Positions 1 through 7,477 of a DNA stretch of 64,000 nucleotides are shown here, in pieces (within the stretch, counting starts at the first letter, position 1; each line of letters opens with the position of its first letter). The stretch spans positions 558,001 to 622,000 of the forward strand of contig NC_014328.1 in the NCBI RefSeq assembly GCF_000143685.1, read 5' to 3'. Position numbers and translations under genes: made by a program. The notes below the pieces were generated by a model. The model had not been told where the DNA came from. It saw only the letters and a program-made list of their open reading frames with translations, and did not search any database. This DNA comes from Clostridium ljungdahlii DSM 13528 (lineage in GTDB: Bacteria; Bacillota; Clostridia; Clostridiales; Clostridiaceae).

Positions 1-76
1 TAAGTTTGGATTATATTAGAAACAAATTTGGATTATAAAGTTTTAATTTACATCAATTAAATAAAATTTTTTTGTA

Positions 77-131
77 AATAAGTTATCTTTAAATATGTTA
101 TAATAGGTGATGTATTTAAGGATAACTTATT
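77..131 (+). promoter_or_regulatory. Promoter with flanking inverted repeat
   Basis: An extended -10 element (TG, one base, then TATAAT) lies at 96-104 without a good -35. It is bracketed by a perfect 11-bp inverted repeat, AATAAGTTATC at 77-87 and GATAACTTATT at 121-131. Transcription would start near 111, so one arm is in the -35 region and the other in the early transcript. This could be a repressor operator. It would drive the operon of the YpmS-like gene and the EPS control genes. Confidence 0.5.
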
Positions 132-162
132 AAATCATTTTTAAATTTTAGGAGAAAATAGT

Positions 163-1209
163 ATGGGTAAATTGAAAAGTAGAAAAAAACCGGTGATTTT
201 AATTATAATTGCCTTATTGGTTGTGGCAGTAGCAGTCTTTGCTAAACTTGTTTTTTGGAATTCATCTTACAGTTCGCCTAAATACAAGTTTTCGGCGGAT
301 CTTTTGACAAAAGTATTAAAAGCTCAGGAGAGCGGTGGAACTGTAGAACTTTCAAAAGATGAGGTAAATGGCGTTATATCCCTTTATTTTAAGCAATATA
401 AAACTAGTGACCTTGTAGTAAAGTCGGTGGAAGCAGATTTTGAAGATGATAAGATGGTATTTTTGATACCTATTACCTATAAAAATTTTAATCTGTTGTT
501 GTCATCTCAAGGCGATGTTTCTTTTCAAAAGGGAAAGATAATATATAACCCTGAATATTTTAAATTAGGTAAGATTACTTTACCAAAGTCCTATGTATTA
601 AAGAAATTACAACCTAAGTTGAAAAATGGAATGGCTCTTGAAGGAGATTCTATAACTGTTAGTACTAGTGGACTTCCAATAAGCATTAAGAATATAAGTG
701 TAAAAGACCAGAAACTTTTAGTCACCCTTGAAAAGAAACAGCTTAATATTGAAGATATGCTTAAAGGAAAAATAAGTAGTTCGTTACAAAATTTTATAAA
801 AGATTTTTCTAATATAAAGAAATTAGACCCTTCTACGAAAACTAATGGTGAGAGCACAGGTGCAAAATCAAATGATAATGGTACTCCATCTGTCAGCAAT
901 ACTCAGTCAAGTAGCAGCAAAACTCCCGTATCACAGGAAAGACAACAGGCATTAAATAGGTTATCAAGTGGTCTTAATGCTGCTTCAGGCGCTGTAAGTA
1001 CGGGAGGCCAACAAGCAGTTATATCACAGTTGATATCTATCGTAAATAATATGAAAGATTCTTCATATAATCCATCTTCAGCAGAGGGAAGTGTTAGGGC
1101 TGCCTATGATAAATTGTCTGCTGAAGAAAAGGCAGGACTAAGATCTGCCGTACTTTCTAATGTCAATTCATCTGATGCAGGTACGTTAGGTATAATAATG
1201 GGAAATTAG
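163..1209 (+). CDS. YpmS/DUF2140-like membrane-anchored protein
   Basis: A 348-aa protein with a short basic N-terminus, one membrane segment at about residues 11-31, and an extracytoplasmic part. Residues about 40-200 resemble the YpmS (DUF2140) family, including the 'ELSKDEVNGVI' stretch near the start of the domain. A Ser/Thr/Asn-rich linker (about 228-258) leads to a small helical C-terminal domain (about 260-348) that I do not recognise. The start ATG has AGGAGA at 150-155. It is the first gene of the operon that continues with the EPS control genes. The function of YpmS-type proteins is not established; a cell-envelope role is an inference from topology and neighbours. Confidence 0.65.
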   Translation: MGKLKSRKKPVILIIIALLVVAVAVFAKLVFWNSSYSSPKYKFSADLLTKVLKAQESGGTVELSKDEVNGVISLYFKQYKTSDLVVKSVEADFEDDKMVFLIPITYKNFNLLLSSQGDVSFQKGKIIYNPEYFKLGKITLPKSYVLKKLQPKLKNGMALEGDSITVSTSGLPISIKNISVKDQKLLVTLEKKQLNIEDMLKGKISSSLQNFIKDFSNIKKLDPSTKTNGESTGAKSNDNGTPSVSNTQSSSSKTPVSQERQQALNRLSSGLNAASGAVSTGGQQAVISQLISIVNNMKDSSYNPSSAEGSVRAAYDKLSAEEKAGLRSAVLSNVNSSDAGTLGIIMGN

Positions 1210-1239
1210 TTTGTGTAAAATTCAAGGAGGATTGTTTTA

Positions 1240-1923
1240 ATGGAAGAAGAAACAACACTAGATCTTAGAGACTTTTATTATATATTGAAAAAGAGACTTA
1301 AACTTATAGTTATAGTAACATTAGCGTGTACTTTGCTGGCTGGTATTTTAAGCTTTTTTGTAATAAAACCAACCTATGAAGCAGGTACTACTATAATAGT
1401 TGGAAAACCTCAAAACAGCCAAAAGTCTAATACTCAATATAATGATGTTATGATGTACCAAAACTTGGTAAAAACTTATGCACAAATTGCAGGATCAAAT
1501 GCTGTTATGGAGGGTGCTTCTAATAAGATGAATGGCTCTGTAAGTGCAGGCCAACTTCAAAAGATTATTACAGTTACACCACAGCAAGGTACACAAATTT
1601 TAGAAATAAAAGGACAGAGCAAAGATCCAGCTCAGGCTGTAAACATGGTAAATGCAGTATCAAATTCTTTTATAACTGAATCCAAAAGAGTATTTCCAAC
1701 AGGCGGAGACATACAGGTTATGGATACACCTCAGTTTCCGAATAAACCAGTAAAGCCTAAAAAAGTGCTTAATATGGCAATTGCGTTCTTTGTTGGACTT
1801 ATGGCATCTGTTGGTTTTTCATTTATGTTGGAGTACATGGACAATACTATAAAGACAGAAGAAGATGTAAACAAAATTTTGGGAATACCTGTAATAGGAA
1901 TAATACCAAAAGGCAACATGTAA
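1240..1923 (+). CDS. Wzz/YveK-type polysaccharide chain-length protein
   Basis: A 227-aa polysaccharide co-polymerase of the Gram-positive CpsC/YveK/CapA type. It has a short cytoplasmic N-terminus ('LDLRDFYYILKKR'), a first membrane segment at about 19-40, an extracytoplasmic domain, the typical proline-rich stretch ('NKPVKPKKVLN') and a second membrane segment at about 175-195. The short cytoplasmic tail is the part that activates the partner BY-kinase in this family. The kinase is encoded separately two genes downstream, as in Bacillus and streptococci. A good AGGAGG site precedes the ATG. It would set polymer length for the EPS clusters to the right. Confidence 0.85.
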   Translation: MEEETTLDLRDFYYILKKRLKLIVIVTLACTLLAGILSFFVIKPTYEAGTTIIVGKPQNSQKSNTQYNDVMMYQNLVKTYAQIAGSNAVMEGASNKMNGSVSAGQLQKIITVTPQQGTQILEIKGQSKDPAQAVNMVNAVSNSFITESKRVFPTGGDIQVMDTPQFPNKPVKPKKVLNMAIAFFVGLMASVGFSFMLEYMDNTIKTEEDVNKILGIPVIGIIPKGNM

Positions 1924-1990
1924 ATAGCTAAGAATTAGTAGTTAATAGTTAGTTGAGAATTGAGAGTTGAGAGTTGAAAAGAGGTATAGC

Positions 1991-2758
1991 ATGATAGATA
2001 TACACAGTCATATACTTCCAGGTATAGATGATGGATCAAAATCCATGGAAGATACTATAAAGATGCTGAGGCTCACAGAAGAAGATGGAGTGGAAACTAT
2101 AGTGGCAACCCCCCATTTTTATAAAGAATATTATGAAAACAGCTATGAAGATGTGATTGAATTGGTAGATAAGGTGAGGAATGAAGCTAAGCAGGAAAAT
2201 ATATGTGTAAATATTGTTTCAGCCCAGGAAGTGTTTTTGGACAGACATACTGTTGAAAATTTTAAGTCAGGTAAAATAGGATGTATTGAAGGAACTAATT
2301 ATATGCTAGTAGAACTTCCAATGATGAATGTACCCAAAGATGCCCTGGATATTATATATGAACTTGAAATAAGAGGTGTGCATCCAATTTTGGCTCATCC
2401 TGAAAGGTATAAGTACATTATAGACACACCTTCTAAAATAAATGAATTTATGAATGAAAAATGTTTACTTCAAATAAATACGGGAAGTGTTTTAGGTATC
2501 TTTGGGAAAAAAGTAAAAAAAACTGCAGAACTTCTTATAGAAAGCGGAGTATGCAGCTTTATAGCTTCAGATGCCCATTCCACAGGAGGAAGGTGTCCGG
2601 GTATCAGTAAAGCTTTAGAAGAAGCTTTACAATTTAACAAGGATATAGAAGTACAAGTACTAGATAATTGCAAAAAAATGCTGAAAAATGAAATAATACA
2701 GCTGCCAGGGGAAAGAATAAAAGACAGAAAGGGTATTTTTAGTTTTTTAAGAAAATAG
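1991..2758 (+). CDS. CpsB/YwqE-type PHP protein-tyrosine phosphatase
   Basis: A 255-aa metal-dependent tyrosine phosphatase of the PHP superfamily, which dephosphorylates the partner BY-kinase. The metal-binding motifs are visible: 'DIHSHILPGIDDG' at the N-terminus, 'ATPHFY', 'LAHPERY' and 'ASDAHS'. I chose the ATG at 1991 because GAGGT lies 6-10 bases upstream and homologues begin at M-I-D-I-H-S-H; an in-frame TTG at 1967 lies in repetitive AT-rich DNA. It sits between the Wzz-like gene and the kinase gene, completing the regulatory triad. The 60 bp upstream consist of degenerate repeats of AGTTGAGA. Confidence 0.9.
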   Translation: MIDIHSHILPGIDDGSKSMEDTIKMLRLTEEDGVETIVATPHFYKEYYENSYEDVIELVDKVRNEAKQENICVNIVSAQEVFLDRHTVENFKSGKIGCIEGTNYMLVELPMMNVPKDALDIIYELEIRGVHPILAHPERYKYIIDTPSKINEFMNEKCLLQINTGSVLGIFGKKVKKTAELLIESGVCSFIASDAHSTGGRCPGISKALEEALQFNKDIEVQVLDNCKKMLKNEIIQLPGERIKDRKGIFSFLRK

Positions 2759-2796
2759 ATAAAAGTATCATCTGAGAGATAAATGGAGTGAAGACA

Positions 2797-3516
2797 ATGG
2801 AAAAACCAGATATAATTACTGTAAAAAATCCTAAAGATCCTATTGCTGAAGCTTATAGGACACTTAGAACCAATATTCAGTTTTCTTCTTTTGACAAGAA
2901 GATACAGACTATAATGCTCACAAGTTCCGGTCCTGGAGAAGGAAAGTCAACTACCTGCTCAAATTTGGCAGTGGTTATGGCAGAGTCCGGATCAAAGACA
3001 ATCCTAATAGATTGTGATCAGAGAAAGCCAAGGCTTCATAAGATATTTTTGACTACAAATGAAGTTGGATTATCGGATGTTTTGGTTGGTAAAGTTAAAT
3101 TTGAAGAGGCTGTAAAAGAAACAGGTATAGAAAATCTTAATTTGTTAACCTCCGGTACTAGACCGCCAAATCCATCAGAGCTTTTGGCATCAAAGAAGAT
3201 GGAAAATTTTTTGCAGGACTTAAAGGAGAAATATGAATACATAATAATAGATACGCCTCCTGTAGTTGCAGTAACAGATGCCCAGCTTTTGTCCCGTTAT
3301 GCAGATGGATGTCTGCTTGTAATAGCATCTTCCCAGGTAGAAAAGGAAGCAGCAGTAAAGGCTAAGGAACTACTTGTAAAGGTAAATGCCAATATAGTAG
3401 GAGTAGTTTTAAATAAGTTGGAGATAAAGGAAAAGGGTTACTATGGCTATTACTACCATTATTATTATGGCAGTGATGGAACTAAAATTAAAAAGAAAGA
3501 AAAAAGAAAAAAGTAA
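2797..3516 (+). CDS. Bacterial tyrosine (BY) kinase, CpsD/YwqD type
   Basis: A 239-aa cytoplasmic kinase that autophosphorylates on C-terminal tyrosines to control polysaccharide polymerisation. It has Walker A ('SSGPGEGKST'), Walker A' ('ILIDCDQRKPRLH') and Walker B ('YIIIDTPPVV'). Near the C-terminus is a tyrosine cluster (YYGYYYHYYYG) followed by a lysine-rich tail. The ATG at 2797 has a GGAGTG site at suitable distance; an alternative GTG at 2788 would add three residues. It is the last gene of the operon starting at 163. The transmembrane activator domain is provided by the separate Wzz-like protein. Confidence 0.9.
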   Translation: MEKPDIITVKNPKDPIAEAYRTLRTNIQFSSFDKKIQTIMLTSSGPGEGKSTTCSNLAVVMAESGSKTILIDCDQRKPRLHKIFLTTNEVGLSDVLVGKVKFEEAVKETGIENLNLLTSGTRPPNPSELLASKKMENFLQDLKEKYEYIIIDTPPVVAVTDAQLLSRYADGCLLVIASSQVEKEAAVKAKELLVKVNANIVGVVLNKLEIKEKGYYGYYYHYYYGSDGTKIKKKEKRKK

Positions 3517-3637
3517 CATATTTTTAAAAAGTGGTTGGAATTCGAAATTAGATATTCTGACCTCTTTTATTTTTTTGAAAAAATTTTGCCTCTTTTTTAA
3601 AAGGTGCATATATATTACCTGAAAGGGGTTGATAAAC

Positions 3638-3865
3638 ATGGCTGTAAAGTCAACAACATTACAAACTTCATTAATACTAAAGTATAAGGATGGTTTAGAT
3701 GCCAAAGGGAAAGAGGTAATTAAACAACAGAGGTTTTCAAACATCAAGACAACTGCTGCAGATCAGGATATCTACGATGTTGCAAAGGAAATAGAAAAGC
3801 TTCTTGGAAAAACATTAAATGAACTTGTAAAACAAGATCAGAATGCCATAACAGTAACTGCTTAA
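3638..3865 (+). CDS. DUF1659 family small protein
   Basis: A 75-aa protein beginning M-A-V-K-S-T, matching the DUF1659 family common in clostridia and bacilli. It has no membrane segment or signal peptide. The ATG at 3638 has AAAGGGG upstream; the in-frame TTG at 3629 would overlap the spacer. It is followed 38 bp later by a DUF2922 gene, and the two families usually occur as a pair. Their function is unknown. Confidence 0.75.
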   Translation: MAVKSTTLQTSLILKYKDGLDAKGKEVIKQQRFSNIKTTAADQDIYDVAKEIEKLLGKTLNELVKQDQNAITVTA

Positions 3866-3903
3866 ACTTAAAATTGTAAATTGAAAAGAAGGGTGGGAAA
3901 GAT

Positions 3904-4122
3904 ATGAGTAAATCATTAGTTATGAGTTTTTTTAATGAGCAAGGCAAAAAAACTTCCATAAAAGTTGAAAATGTAAAAGAGGGTATCACAGATCTGGAAG
4001 TAAAAAATGCTATGACTGCAATTATTGCAAAAAACGTATTTACTTCAAAAAGTGGAGATTTGAAATCCATAGATGCAGCACATATTTTAGATAGTTCAAC
4101 TACAGAACTTCAAGTAAAATAG
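3904..4122 (+). CDS. DUF2922 family small protein
   Basis: A 72-aa protein of the DUF2922 family, starting at an ATG with GGGTGGG upstream. Its central segment ('VEN.KEGITDLEV.NAMTAIIAKNVF') fits the family pattern of a short beta-rich protein whose C-terminus ends in a beta strand. It is encoded directly after the DUF1659 partner, probably in the same transcript. The function is unknown. A perfect 13-bp stem hairpin follows 19 bp after the stop. Confidence 0.75.
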   Translation: MSKSLVMSFFNEQGKKTSIKVENVKEGITDLEVKNAMTAIIAKNVFTSKSGDLKSIDAAHILDSSTTELQVK

Positions 4123-4141
4123 GCATAAGTAAGTAAAAAGC

Positions 4142-4174
4142 AGCGGATTTAGACTAGTATTGTCTAAATCCGCT
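4142..4174 (+). repeat. Perfect 13-bp stem hairpin
   Basis: AGCGGATTTAGAC at 4142-4154 is followed by a 7-base loop and its exact complement at 4162-4174. No T-tract follows, so it is not a standard intrinsic terminator, though it may stabilise the 3' end of the DUF2922 transcript. It directly abuts the omega-RNA-like element at 4178, so it could also be the left subterminal palindrome of a non-autonomous IS200/IS605-type element. That reading is an inference. Confidence 0.6.
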
Positions 4175-4177
4175 AGG

Positions 4178-4305
4178 TTTATCTGATGGCTATCTACTGT
4201 AACACTCCCACTTCTATCAAAATGGGAGATAACAGTAGCTACGCCCCTAGATAACTCATCTAAACTTATTGGGAGAAACAAAGTCCCACTAAGTAAGATT
4301 CATTG
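4178..4305 (+). ncRNA. Omega-RNA-like structured element, copy A
   Basis: This segment aligns along its length with the reverse complement of 54144-54272. Shared blocks are TTTATC-GATG-CTA, a C/G-rich hairpin (CTCCCA 4205-4210 with TGGGAG 4223-4228, extended by CTACTGT/ACAGTAG), the string TAGCTACGCCCCTAGATAAC, and a second hairpin (ACTTATTGGGA 4264-4274 with TCCCACTAAGT 4284-4294). Changes between copies largely keep pairing. The layout resembles the 3' end and guide-RNA scaffold of IS200/IS605 TnpB elements or clostridial IStrons, but no tnpB is present. Family assignment is inference; the conserved structure is seen directly. Confidence 0.45.
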
Positions 4306-4311
4306 ATAAGT

Positions 4312-4439
4312 AAAAAATCAACTTATATTTTGGATATTTTTTACAAACTTCAGCTCGTTAAATATTTTGATAAGGCTAAGCAAAATATTTGAAAGAACTT
4401 CATCATTGTAAAAATATTCCTACATATAAGTTGATTTTT
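4312..4439. repeat. Long palindromic repeat, internally deleted copy (P1)
   Basis: About 128 bp with complementary ends (AAAAATCAACTTATA at left, TATAAGTTGATTTTT at right). Both arms match the element at 51683-51912: the left arm shares TTACAAACTTCAGCTC and TTAAATATTTTGATAAG with that element's right arm in reverse complement, and the right arm matches its left arm. The central part with the conserved loop is missing. It lies in the 551-bp gap between the DUF2922 gene and the first sigma-like gene. Confidence 0.8.
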
Positions 4440-4587
4440 AAGTTAGAAAGTCTAAAATTTGGTGCTCTCAAAGTCTCTAATTGTATTTTTTTAGTTTTAT
4501 TACAAAAAGTTCGATAAAAAGTGTTACTTTTATGAATAAAATGTGGTCTTATATAGTAAAAGGTATATATTTTCAAATTTAGCTTAA

Positions 4588-4615
4588 TTTACATAGTACA
4601 CATTTCAATTATAAA
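4588..4615 (+). promoter_or_regulatory. Candidate sigmaA promoter of the sigma-factor pair
   Basis: TTTACA at 4588-4593 and TATAAA at 4610-4615 with a 16-bp spacer. This would start transcription about 50 bp before the first sigma-like gene. The sequence fit is moderate and there is no second line of evidence. Confidence 0.4.
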
Positions 4616-4673
4616 TGGTATAGAGGTTACATTGTAAAGATTACTTTAAAGATACTGTATTGGGGGAATGGCT

Positions 4674-5297
4674 ATGGAAAATGACATCCACCTGAAGGAG
4701 CTTATAAAGGGAGTTAAAAATGGAGAATCTTACTGGATAGCTAGACTAGAAACACACTTTATAAAAATTATAAAAGCACTTTATTATAAAAAGATGTTTA
4801 AACACTGTGGAAGTATTTATGAGGAAGATGTGAAAAATAAATGTCTTCACAAAATGATTGTATCCTGTAAAAAATTCAGGGGAAGTACCTGGAGTGAATT
4901 TACAAGCTACAACATAAAGATAATAAGCAGTGTAATAGTAAATGCTATAAATAGTACTTCTAAAGTAAAAAATATTACTCTAAATTTAGAAAACGATCTC
5001 AACCAAGAAAATGCAATGGACTATATGCGTATTAGGCATAAAGGAAGTATGACTATGGAAGATGAGATATTGAATAGAATTATTTTAGAGGAAATGTTTG
5101 AATATTTTAATGGAAAGCTAAGTGAAAAAGAAAGAAAAACTATGCACCTAATTATTCACTATGACAATTTGAAGGAATATTCTAGAAAAAGCAATTGCAA
5201 TTATGATGCACTTAAGCAGAGAGTGTATAGGCTCAGGAAAAAGTTGAACAAGCTTAGAAAAAACTATTACTTAAAAATCGGACTTGATGAAATTTAA
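4674..5297 (+). CDS. Sigma-70-like factor, first of tandem pair
   Basis: A 207-aa basic protein with the layout of a small sigma factor: a helical region 2-like N-terminal half (about 20-100, with 'YEEDVKNKCLHKMI' and 'WSEFTSYNIKIISS') and a region 4-like helix-turn-helix at the C-terminus (about 150-195, 'LSEKERKTMHLII' and 'YDALKQRVYRLRKKL'). Region 2 is divergent. It is most like the UviA/TcdR/BotR group or regulatory sigma-like proteins, but I cannot assign it to one. ATG 4674 is preferred over 4668 because the GGGGG site is 7 bases from it. It is probably cotranscribed with the next gene. Confidence 0.6.
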   Translation: MENDIHLKELIKGVKNGESYWIARLETHFIKIIKALYYKKMFKHCGSIYEEDVKNKCLHKMIVSCKKFRGSTWSEFTSYNIKIISSVIVNAINSTSKVKNITLNLENDLNQENAMDYMRIRHKGSMTMEDEILNRIILEEMFEYFNGKLSEKERKTMHLIIHYDNLKEYSRKSNCNYDALKQRVYRLRKKLNKLRKNYYLKIGLDEI

Positions 5298-5315
5298 AAA
5301 TAGGAGGATAAGAGT

Positions 5316-5882
5316 ATGGAAAATCTACAGCTTGAAATTTTACTTGAAAGAGCCCAAAGTGGAGACAAAAATGCAGTAGAGAGTATATGCATCAAATTCA
5401 ATGGTATGGTAATTAATATGGCAAAATGCACCTACATAAAAGGATATGATATGGAGGACTTGATTCAGGAAGGGCGGTATTCTGTGATAAAGGCAATTGG
5501 AATGTATGATATAAATTCCAAATATCCATTTGCTGCCTATGTGAAAAGTTCTGTTAAAAAGAACTTCTATAATATGATAAGAACCAATATAAAGAAGGTA
5601 AGCTGCTGCAGCCTCTACAGCAAAAATGAGGAAGGGTGCGAGTTCATAAATATGATAGCTTCAGATGAAAATATTGAAGAGGATTTGATAAAAAGAAAGC
5701 TTATAATTCAGCTGAATAAATCTATAGACAAGCTTTCCGAGGATAAAAGAAATTTAATAGATTGGTACTATATTCAAAATAGAAGTTTAAATGAGTATGC
5801 TGAAAAAGAGGGGATCTCTTATAGGACTGCGGTATATAGAAAGAGAAAAGCCCTGGAGAGTTTAAAGAGCTTTCTAGTTTGA
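5316..5882 (+). CDS. Sigma-70 family factor (UviA/TcdR-like), second of pair
   Basis: A 188-aa small sigma factor. Region 2 is clear at about residues 10-80 (core-binding motif 'YDMEDLIQEGRYSVIKAI', then 'YPFAAYVKSSVKKN'). Region 4 is at about 130-185 ('LSEDKRNLIDWYYI', 'EYAEKEGISYRTAVYRKRKA'). There is no region 3. The size and order fit clostridial group 5 / ECF-like sigma factors that switch on toxins, bacteriocins or surface genes. AGGAGG at 5302-5307 precedes the ATG, 18 bp after the upstream gene. The target promoters are not identifiable here; EPS cluster 1 is the next gene set downstream. Confidence 0.75.
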   Translation: MENLQLEILLERAQSGDKNAVESICIKFNGMVINMAKCTYIKGYDMEDLIQEGRYSVIKAIGMYDINSKYPFAAYVKSSVKKNFYNMIRTNIKKVSCCSLYSKNEEGCEFINMIASDENIEEDLIKRKLIIQLNKSIDKLSEDKRNLIDWYYIQNRSLNEYAEKEGISYRTAVYRKRKALESLKSFLV

Positions 5883-6112
5883 AAGTTGACTTATACCAGC
5901 CATATACTAACAAAATTCATCACACTAAAAACTTTTTATAAGTCTAAAGTTGGGTATTTTGAAAATCTAAAGAAGCTTATATAAACTCGTACCTCAGACA
6001 TATATAAGATTCTAAGGTTTTCTAAAATACCTCACTAAGACTTATGCAAAAAGTTTTTAAATGTGCTTTCAATTTTGTTAGTATATTTTGTGGATAAGCT
6101 CAAATTTCAATT
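5880..6112. repeat. Long palindromic repeat P2 with conserved loop
   Basis: An imperfect inverted repeat of about 230 bp. It closely matches 51287-51520 along its whole length and matches the half-copy at 27436-27535 in reverse complement. The apex (5983-5999) reads AAACTCGTACCTCAGAC, a loop sequence that is kept in P3 and, on the opposite strand, in P4. It starts at the stop codon of the second sigma-like gene. Confidence 0.85.
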
Positions 6113-6135
6113 AGAAAGTCTAAAAGAAAAGTTGA

Positions 6136-6167
6136 AGCGTCTGGCAAATCTAGACGCTATTTTTTTA
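6136..6167 (+). terminator. Intrinsic terminator after sigma pair
   Basis: The stem AGCGTCT (6136-6142) pairs with AGACGCT (6152-6158), followed by ATTTTTTTA. It ends the sigma-factor transcript after the palindromic repeat. Confidence 0.85.
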
Positions 6168-6320
6168 CTTTGAAATGAAAATTATGTTTAAAAAGAGAGG
6201 ATAATGTAACAAGATTTTTAAAAAATAATGAATTAAAAATTGTCCATTTTTAATTCCAGTAAAGTTAAGATTAAAGATAAATTTTTTTATTAAATTTTAT
6301 AAATGAGTTATATTTAAAGG

Positions 6321-6349
6321 TTGTCTATGCTTAAGTAGAGTACTATAAT
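6321..6349 (+). promoter_or_regulatory. sigmaA promoter of EPS cluster 1
   Basis: TTGTCT (6321-6326), a 17-bp spacer and TATAAT (6344-6349). Transcription from about 6356 would give a leader of about 330 nt before the priming transferase. Sequence just after it (GGGG, then CTAATTGGTGAAAAA and GTGG) resembles the region before the cluster 2 priming gene, so the two upstream regions are related. The leader holds no intact gene. Confidence 0.7.
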
Positions 6350-6443
6350 TAAAAAAGGGGACGGTATATTAATCTAATTGGTGAAAAATGTGGATAACTT
6401 GGTTAACATATATGATTTTTTACATAAAGTTGAATAAGATATA

Positions 6444-6512
6444 AACGAAGATACTAATGTAGAATTAATAGACTTCAGATCAGATGAAAGACTTTATGAG
6501 AAGTTTAGCTGA
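6444..6512 (+). pseudogene. Possible MNT-type nucleotidyltransferase fragment
   Basis: A 22-codon open stretch reading 'NEDTNVELIDFRSDERLYEKFS' (shown in parts: VELIDFRSDERLYEKF) ends in a stop. It resembles the C-terminal half of minimal nucleotidyltransferases (MntA-type antitoxins), which have an acidic-hydrophobic 'VDLIDFR' motif followed by an amphipathic helix. No start, no upstream GSxxxG motif and no partner HepT gene remain. It lies inside the EPS leader. A short remnant is plausible but a chance match is possible. Confidence 0.25.
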
Positions 6513-6690
6513 AGTGAATTTCTCATAAGGCGCTTGATGTTGGGTTTATTTTTTGTAATGATTAAAATTGATGACGTTAATATAATATATAAAATTAGTT
6601 CCAGATTTGAAGAAAGTGTCATATAGATATAAAGATTTTGTTTGAAAAATGTTATGCAAGTTTGCTTATTGTATAAGTAGGGGGGATTAT

Positions 6691-7359
6691 ATGACAGAGA
6701 TGCAAAGCAGACCTATAGAAGTAACAGTAGAGAATATGGAAAAGTATGAAAAAAGTGATACTTATTACTTTATTAAAAGATGTATAGATTTAATTTTGTC
6801 TTTTATAGGTATTATTGTATTTTCTCCTATTATGCTCATAGTGACTGCTGCGATTAAACTGGATTCCAAGGGATCTGTTATATTTTCTCAAATGAGAGTT
6901 GGAAAAAACGGAAAACTATTTAAAATGTATAAATTTCGCTCTATGGTAGATGATGCAGAAGAACTTTTGGACAACCTTCGAAGTAAAAATGAAATGACTG
7001 GACCTATGTTTAAGATAAAAGAAGATCCTAGAATTACAAGGGTTGGTAAGTTTATAAGAAGAACCAGCATTGATGAGCTTCCTCAATTGTTTAATGTAAT
7101 TAAAGGGGATATGTCACTTGTTGGTCCAAGACCTAACCTTCCACATGAGGTAGCAAAGTTTACTGAATGTCAAAAGGCTAAGCTTCTTGTAAAGCCTGGA
7201 CTTACGTGCTACTGGCAGGTAATGGGCAGAAGTAATATTGATTTTGAACATTGGATGAAGCTTGATATTAAGTACATAGAAGATAGAAATACATTGCTTG
7301 ATTTAAAGCTAATATTTAAGACTTTTTGGGTATTTTTTGGAGATGACGGAGCTGCATAG
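6691..7359 (+). CDS. Priming undecaprenyl-phosphate sugar phosphotransferase, copy 1
   Basis: A 222-aa membrane enzyme that transfers sugar-1-phosphate from a nucleotide sugar to undecaprenyl phosphate, the first step of EPS repeat-unit assembly. It has only the catalytic domain of the WbaP/PglC class. One membrane or re-entrant helix lies at about 30-55, then 'KFRSMVDDAEE', 'DPRITRVGKFIRRTSIDELPQ' (in two parts: DPRITRVGKFIRR and SIDELPQ), 'SLVGPRPNLP', and 'PGLTCYWQVMGRS'. ATG 6691 has GGGGGGA at 6680-6686. It closely matches the gene at 27761, the first gene of EPS cluster 2. Specificity (glucose, galactose or other) cannot be read from sequence. Confidence 0.88.
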   Translation: MTEMQSRPIEVTVENMEKYEKSDTYYFIKRCIDLILSFIGIIVFSPIMLIVTAAIKLDSKGSVIFSQMRVGKNGKLFKMYKFRSMVDDAEELLDNLRSKNEMTGPMFKIKEDPRITRVGKFIRRTSIDELPQLFNVIKGDMSLVGPRPNLPHEVAKFTECQKAKLLVKPGLTCYWQVMGRSNIDFEHWMKLDIKYIEDRNTLLDLKLIFKTFWVFFGDDGAA

Positions 7360-7477
7360 ATATAAAGTATGTGTAATTCTATAATACAAAGCAAAAGACA
7401 AAATAGTAGGTATTTTATATGATGTGTACGATTTATATGAAAAATAAAGAAGAATAGGATTAAATGAGGTATTTTTA

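Noticed and set aside
591..899. Minus-strand open frame opposite the YpmS-like gene
   Set aside because: A shadow frame in AT-rich DNA; composition is that of a reverse-complemented coding gene and nothing supports it.
1924..1980. Possible CRISPR or direct-repeat array in the AGTTGAGA repeats
   Set aside because: Repeats are short, contiguous and degenerate, without spacers; this is a simple AT-rich intergenic repeat.
3517..3637. Terminator after the BY-kinase gene
   Set aside because: There are T-rich runs but no stable stem directly before them, so I do not call one.
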